64,000 nucleotides of DNA, from NCBI RefSeq assembly GCF_024508295.1, contig NZ_CP101990.1, forward strand, positions 1,860,001 to 1,924,000, written 5' to 3'. The notes beneath the pieces were generated by a model. The model was given only the letters and a program-made list of their open reading frames with translations, searched no databases and was not told the DNA's origin. This DNA comes from Aeromicrobium duanguangcaii. GTDB taxonomy: Bacteria > Actinomycetota > Actinomycetes > Propionibacteriales > Nocardioidaceae. Numbering within the stretch: position 1 is the stretch's first letter; each line of letters opens with the position of its first letter. This document shows, piece after piece, positions 62,600 to 64,000 of the stretch. The position numbers and the translations under genes were made by a program.

Positions 62600-64000
62600 T
62601 TGGTGACCCGGATCGTCGTCTTGGTGCTCTTGCCCGCCACCTTCGCGCTGCCCGCGTAGGTGACCTTGACCGTGTGCTTGCCGGCCTTGAGCTTCGGCAG
62701 GGTCACGGTGACCTTGCCCTTCTTCAGCGTGCCCTTGACGGACTTGCCGTTGACCTTCACGGTCACCTTGCCGGTCGGCGTGGTGCCCTTGGCGCTGACG
62801 GTCACCGTGACCTTGGCGCGAGCCGAGGCCTTGACCTTCTTGGCGGAGACCTTCACCTTCGCGGTCGCCTTGACGACCTTGAGGGTGACCGCCGAGGACG
62901 TCGAGCCCGTCGTCGCGGTCGACGACGGCACGAACTCGGCACGGATCGCGTACGTCTTGACCGCGAGGGTCTTCGACAGCGTCAGCGTGGCCTTGCCGCC
63001 CTTGACCGGCACGCCGGCCTTCAGGACGGTGCTGCCCGCACGGAACGTCACGGTGCCCTGGGCGCCGGCGCCCGAGACCGTCGCGGTGACGGTCGCCGGG
63101 GTGGAGCCGAAGACCTGCGACGTACGGCTCAGCTTCACCGAGGTGGTGGTGCTGACGGCCGTCAGCTCGACCGACGCCGAGTACAGCGCGGCGTCGAGCT
63201 TGCTGTCGCCACGGACGACGAGCGACTTGGTGCCCGCCTTCTCGGTGGCGGCGACCGGGACGGTCAGCTCGACCGAGCCGTTCGCGGCGGCCTGGCCGCT
63301 GGCGACGACCTTGCTGCCACTCCACACGTCGACGTACTCACCGGAGGTGAACGTGTCGGCGGGCAGCGAGACGGTGACGTCCGTGGCGGCCCCGGCGGGG
63401 ACGCTGGCCGGCGATACCGACGCGGCGGGCAGCGTGCCCGACGCCTTCGGGGCCGTCTTCCACGGGTAGGAGATGGGCTCCTGCGTCGCGGGGTTGCGGA
63501 CGTCCTGACGGTGACGACGGGCATCGGCGAACTCGTCGCCCTTGAGCTTCATGACATCGAGACCGCGGGCGATCTCGGAGCCGTAGACGTAGCCGTTGTG
63601 GACGTAGACCGCCCAGTAGCCACCCGTCACGAGGGACGTCTCGCTGATCGGGCCACGGTCGAAGTAGCCGATCTCCTTCGGCTTGCTGGCGCTCGTGAAG
63701 TCGATCAGCGACGCACCACCCTGGTACCAGGCCTGGACCATGATGTCCTTGTCGGCGACCTGGACGATGTTGCCCTCGTGGCCCACGCAATTCTCGCGCG
63801 TCGACTGGCGGCGCGGGATCTTGTAGTAGCCCTTGAGGGACAGGTCTTCGTCCTCGATCGTGTAGATCGCGTTGGCGCCGCGGTACTGCGGGGTGCCGGG
63901 CAGGCACGTGGCGGAGGAACCGCCGCCGAGCTCGTCCTGCCAGACGACCTTGCTCGCGTCGTCGTTGAACTGCGCCGTGTGCCAGAACGCGTAGTTCTCG
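62596..64000 (-). CDS. Secreted LVIVD-repeat protein with C-terminal Ig-like domains, 5' truncated by window edge
   Basis: About 467 residues are visible; the frame is open to the right edge (ENYAFWHTAQ at the edge), so the signal peptide and first repeats are missing. The visible N-terminal part (to about 155) has LVIVD/beta-propeller features such as ASLIDFTSASKPKEIGYF and YVHNGYVYGSEIARGLDVMKL. A linker and three Ig-like (Big_3/5-type) repeats follow, the last two rich in Lys, Thr and Val (GTVTFRAGSTVLKAG, GKVTVKVNGKSVKG). Likely a cell-surface protein; function unknown. Coupled to the DUF305 lipoprotein gene. Confidence 0.85.
   Translation of the reverse strand, partial: ENYAFWHTAQFNDDASKVVWQDELGGGSSATCLPGTPQYRGANAIYTIEDEDLSLKGYYKIPRRQSTRENCVGHEGNIVQVADKDIMVQAWYQGGASLIDFTSASKPKEIGYFDRGPISETSLVTGGYWAVYVHNGYVYGSEIARGLDVMKLKGDEFADARRHRQDVRNPATQEPISYPWKTAPKASGTLPAASVSPASVPAGAATDVTVSLPADTFTSGEYVDVWSGSKVVASGQAAANGSVELTVPVAATEKAGTKSLVVRGDSKLDAALYSASVELTAVSTTTSVKLSRTSQVFGSTPATVTATVSGAGAQGTVTFRAGSTVLKAGVPVKGGKATLTLSKTLAVKTYAIRAEFVPSSTATTGSTSSAVTLKVVKATAKVKVSAKKVKASARAKVTVTVSAKGTTPTGKVTVKVNGKSVKGTLKKGKVTVTLPKLKAGKHTVKVTYAGSAKVAGKSTKTTIRVTK

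Noticed and set aside
1-64000. CRISPR array, rRNA genes or insertion sequences
   Set aside because: No regularly spaced repeats, no rRNA sequence blocks and no transposase motifs were found on reading both strands.

Overview
The window is dense, GC-rich (about 70%) chromosomal DNA from an actinomycete. Supporting signs are frequent GTG and TTG starts, 1-8 nt start/stop overlaps, an AftD-type arabinofuranosyltransferase (DUF3367) with its DUF2613 companion, a DUF3068 protein, an ANTAR response regulator, and an actinobacterial RpsA C-terminus. Gene content and order fit the Nocardioidaceae (Nocardioides/Aeromicrobium-like), but that assignment is inference. I see no rRNA, CRISPR array, insertion sequence, integrase or phage gene. 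No gene-free stretch exceeds about 210 nt; the two longest are 46110-46317 (upstream of livH) and 50347-50538 (two terminators and a short tandem repeat).

Layout. 1-8.7 kb: an S9 peptidase cut by the left edge, a SigB-like sigma factor behind an ECF-type promoter, coaE, an exported SH3/M15-like protein, an acyl-CoA-synthetase-like enzyme, a GlxA-type regulator, a small membrane protein and rpsA. 8.7-42.8 kb: an envelope-glycan region of about 34 kb. It holds a secreted CotH-type kinase, an M18 aminopeptidase, a UDP-glucuronate-decarboxylase-like enzyme, three methyltransferases, three glycosyltransferases, a DUF3068 protein, the four enzymes of GDP-D-glycero-alpha-D-manno-heptose synthesis (gmhB, gmhA, hddA at 17-19 kb and an hddC-like gene at 38-39 kb), two giant DUF3367 proteins, a further polytopic membrane protein, DUF2613, four acyltransferase-3 proteins (three fused to SGNH domains) and two Wzx-like flippases. 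42.8-64 kb: polA, a GNAT, livHMGF and livK, a PdtaR-like ANTAR regulator, tRNA-Leu(CAA), pyk, gltD, gltB, miaB, a DUF305 lipoprotein, and a secreted LVIVD/Ig-like protein cut by the right edge.

How it fits together. The outer parts follow a conserved actinobacterial order (gltB-gltD-pyk-ANTAR regulator-liv-polA ... rpsA-coaE, read right to left). The glycan region sits between polA and rpsA, which usually lie close together. Within it the genes supply activated sugars (GDP-heptose, probably UDP-xylose), lipid-linked assembly (GT2 and GT4 enzymes), flipping (two flippases), extracytoplasmic polymerisation with decaprenyl-linked donors (DUF3367 proteins), and acyl or methyl decoration. Most of these genes are joined by ATGA, GTGA or TTGA overlaps, which suggests co-translated operons.

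Start codons were chosen from visible Shine-Dalgarno sequences and overlaps, and several differ from the longest possible reading frame. Functional names rest on recognised motifs and family resemblance read by eye; no database search was run.
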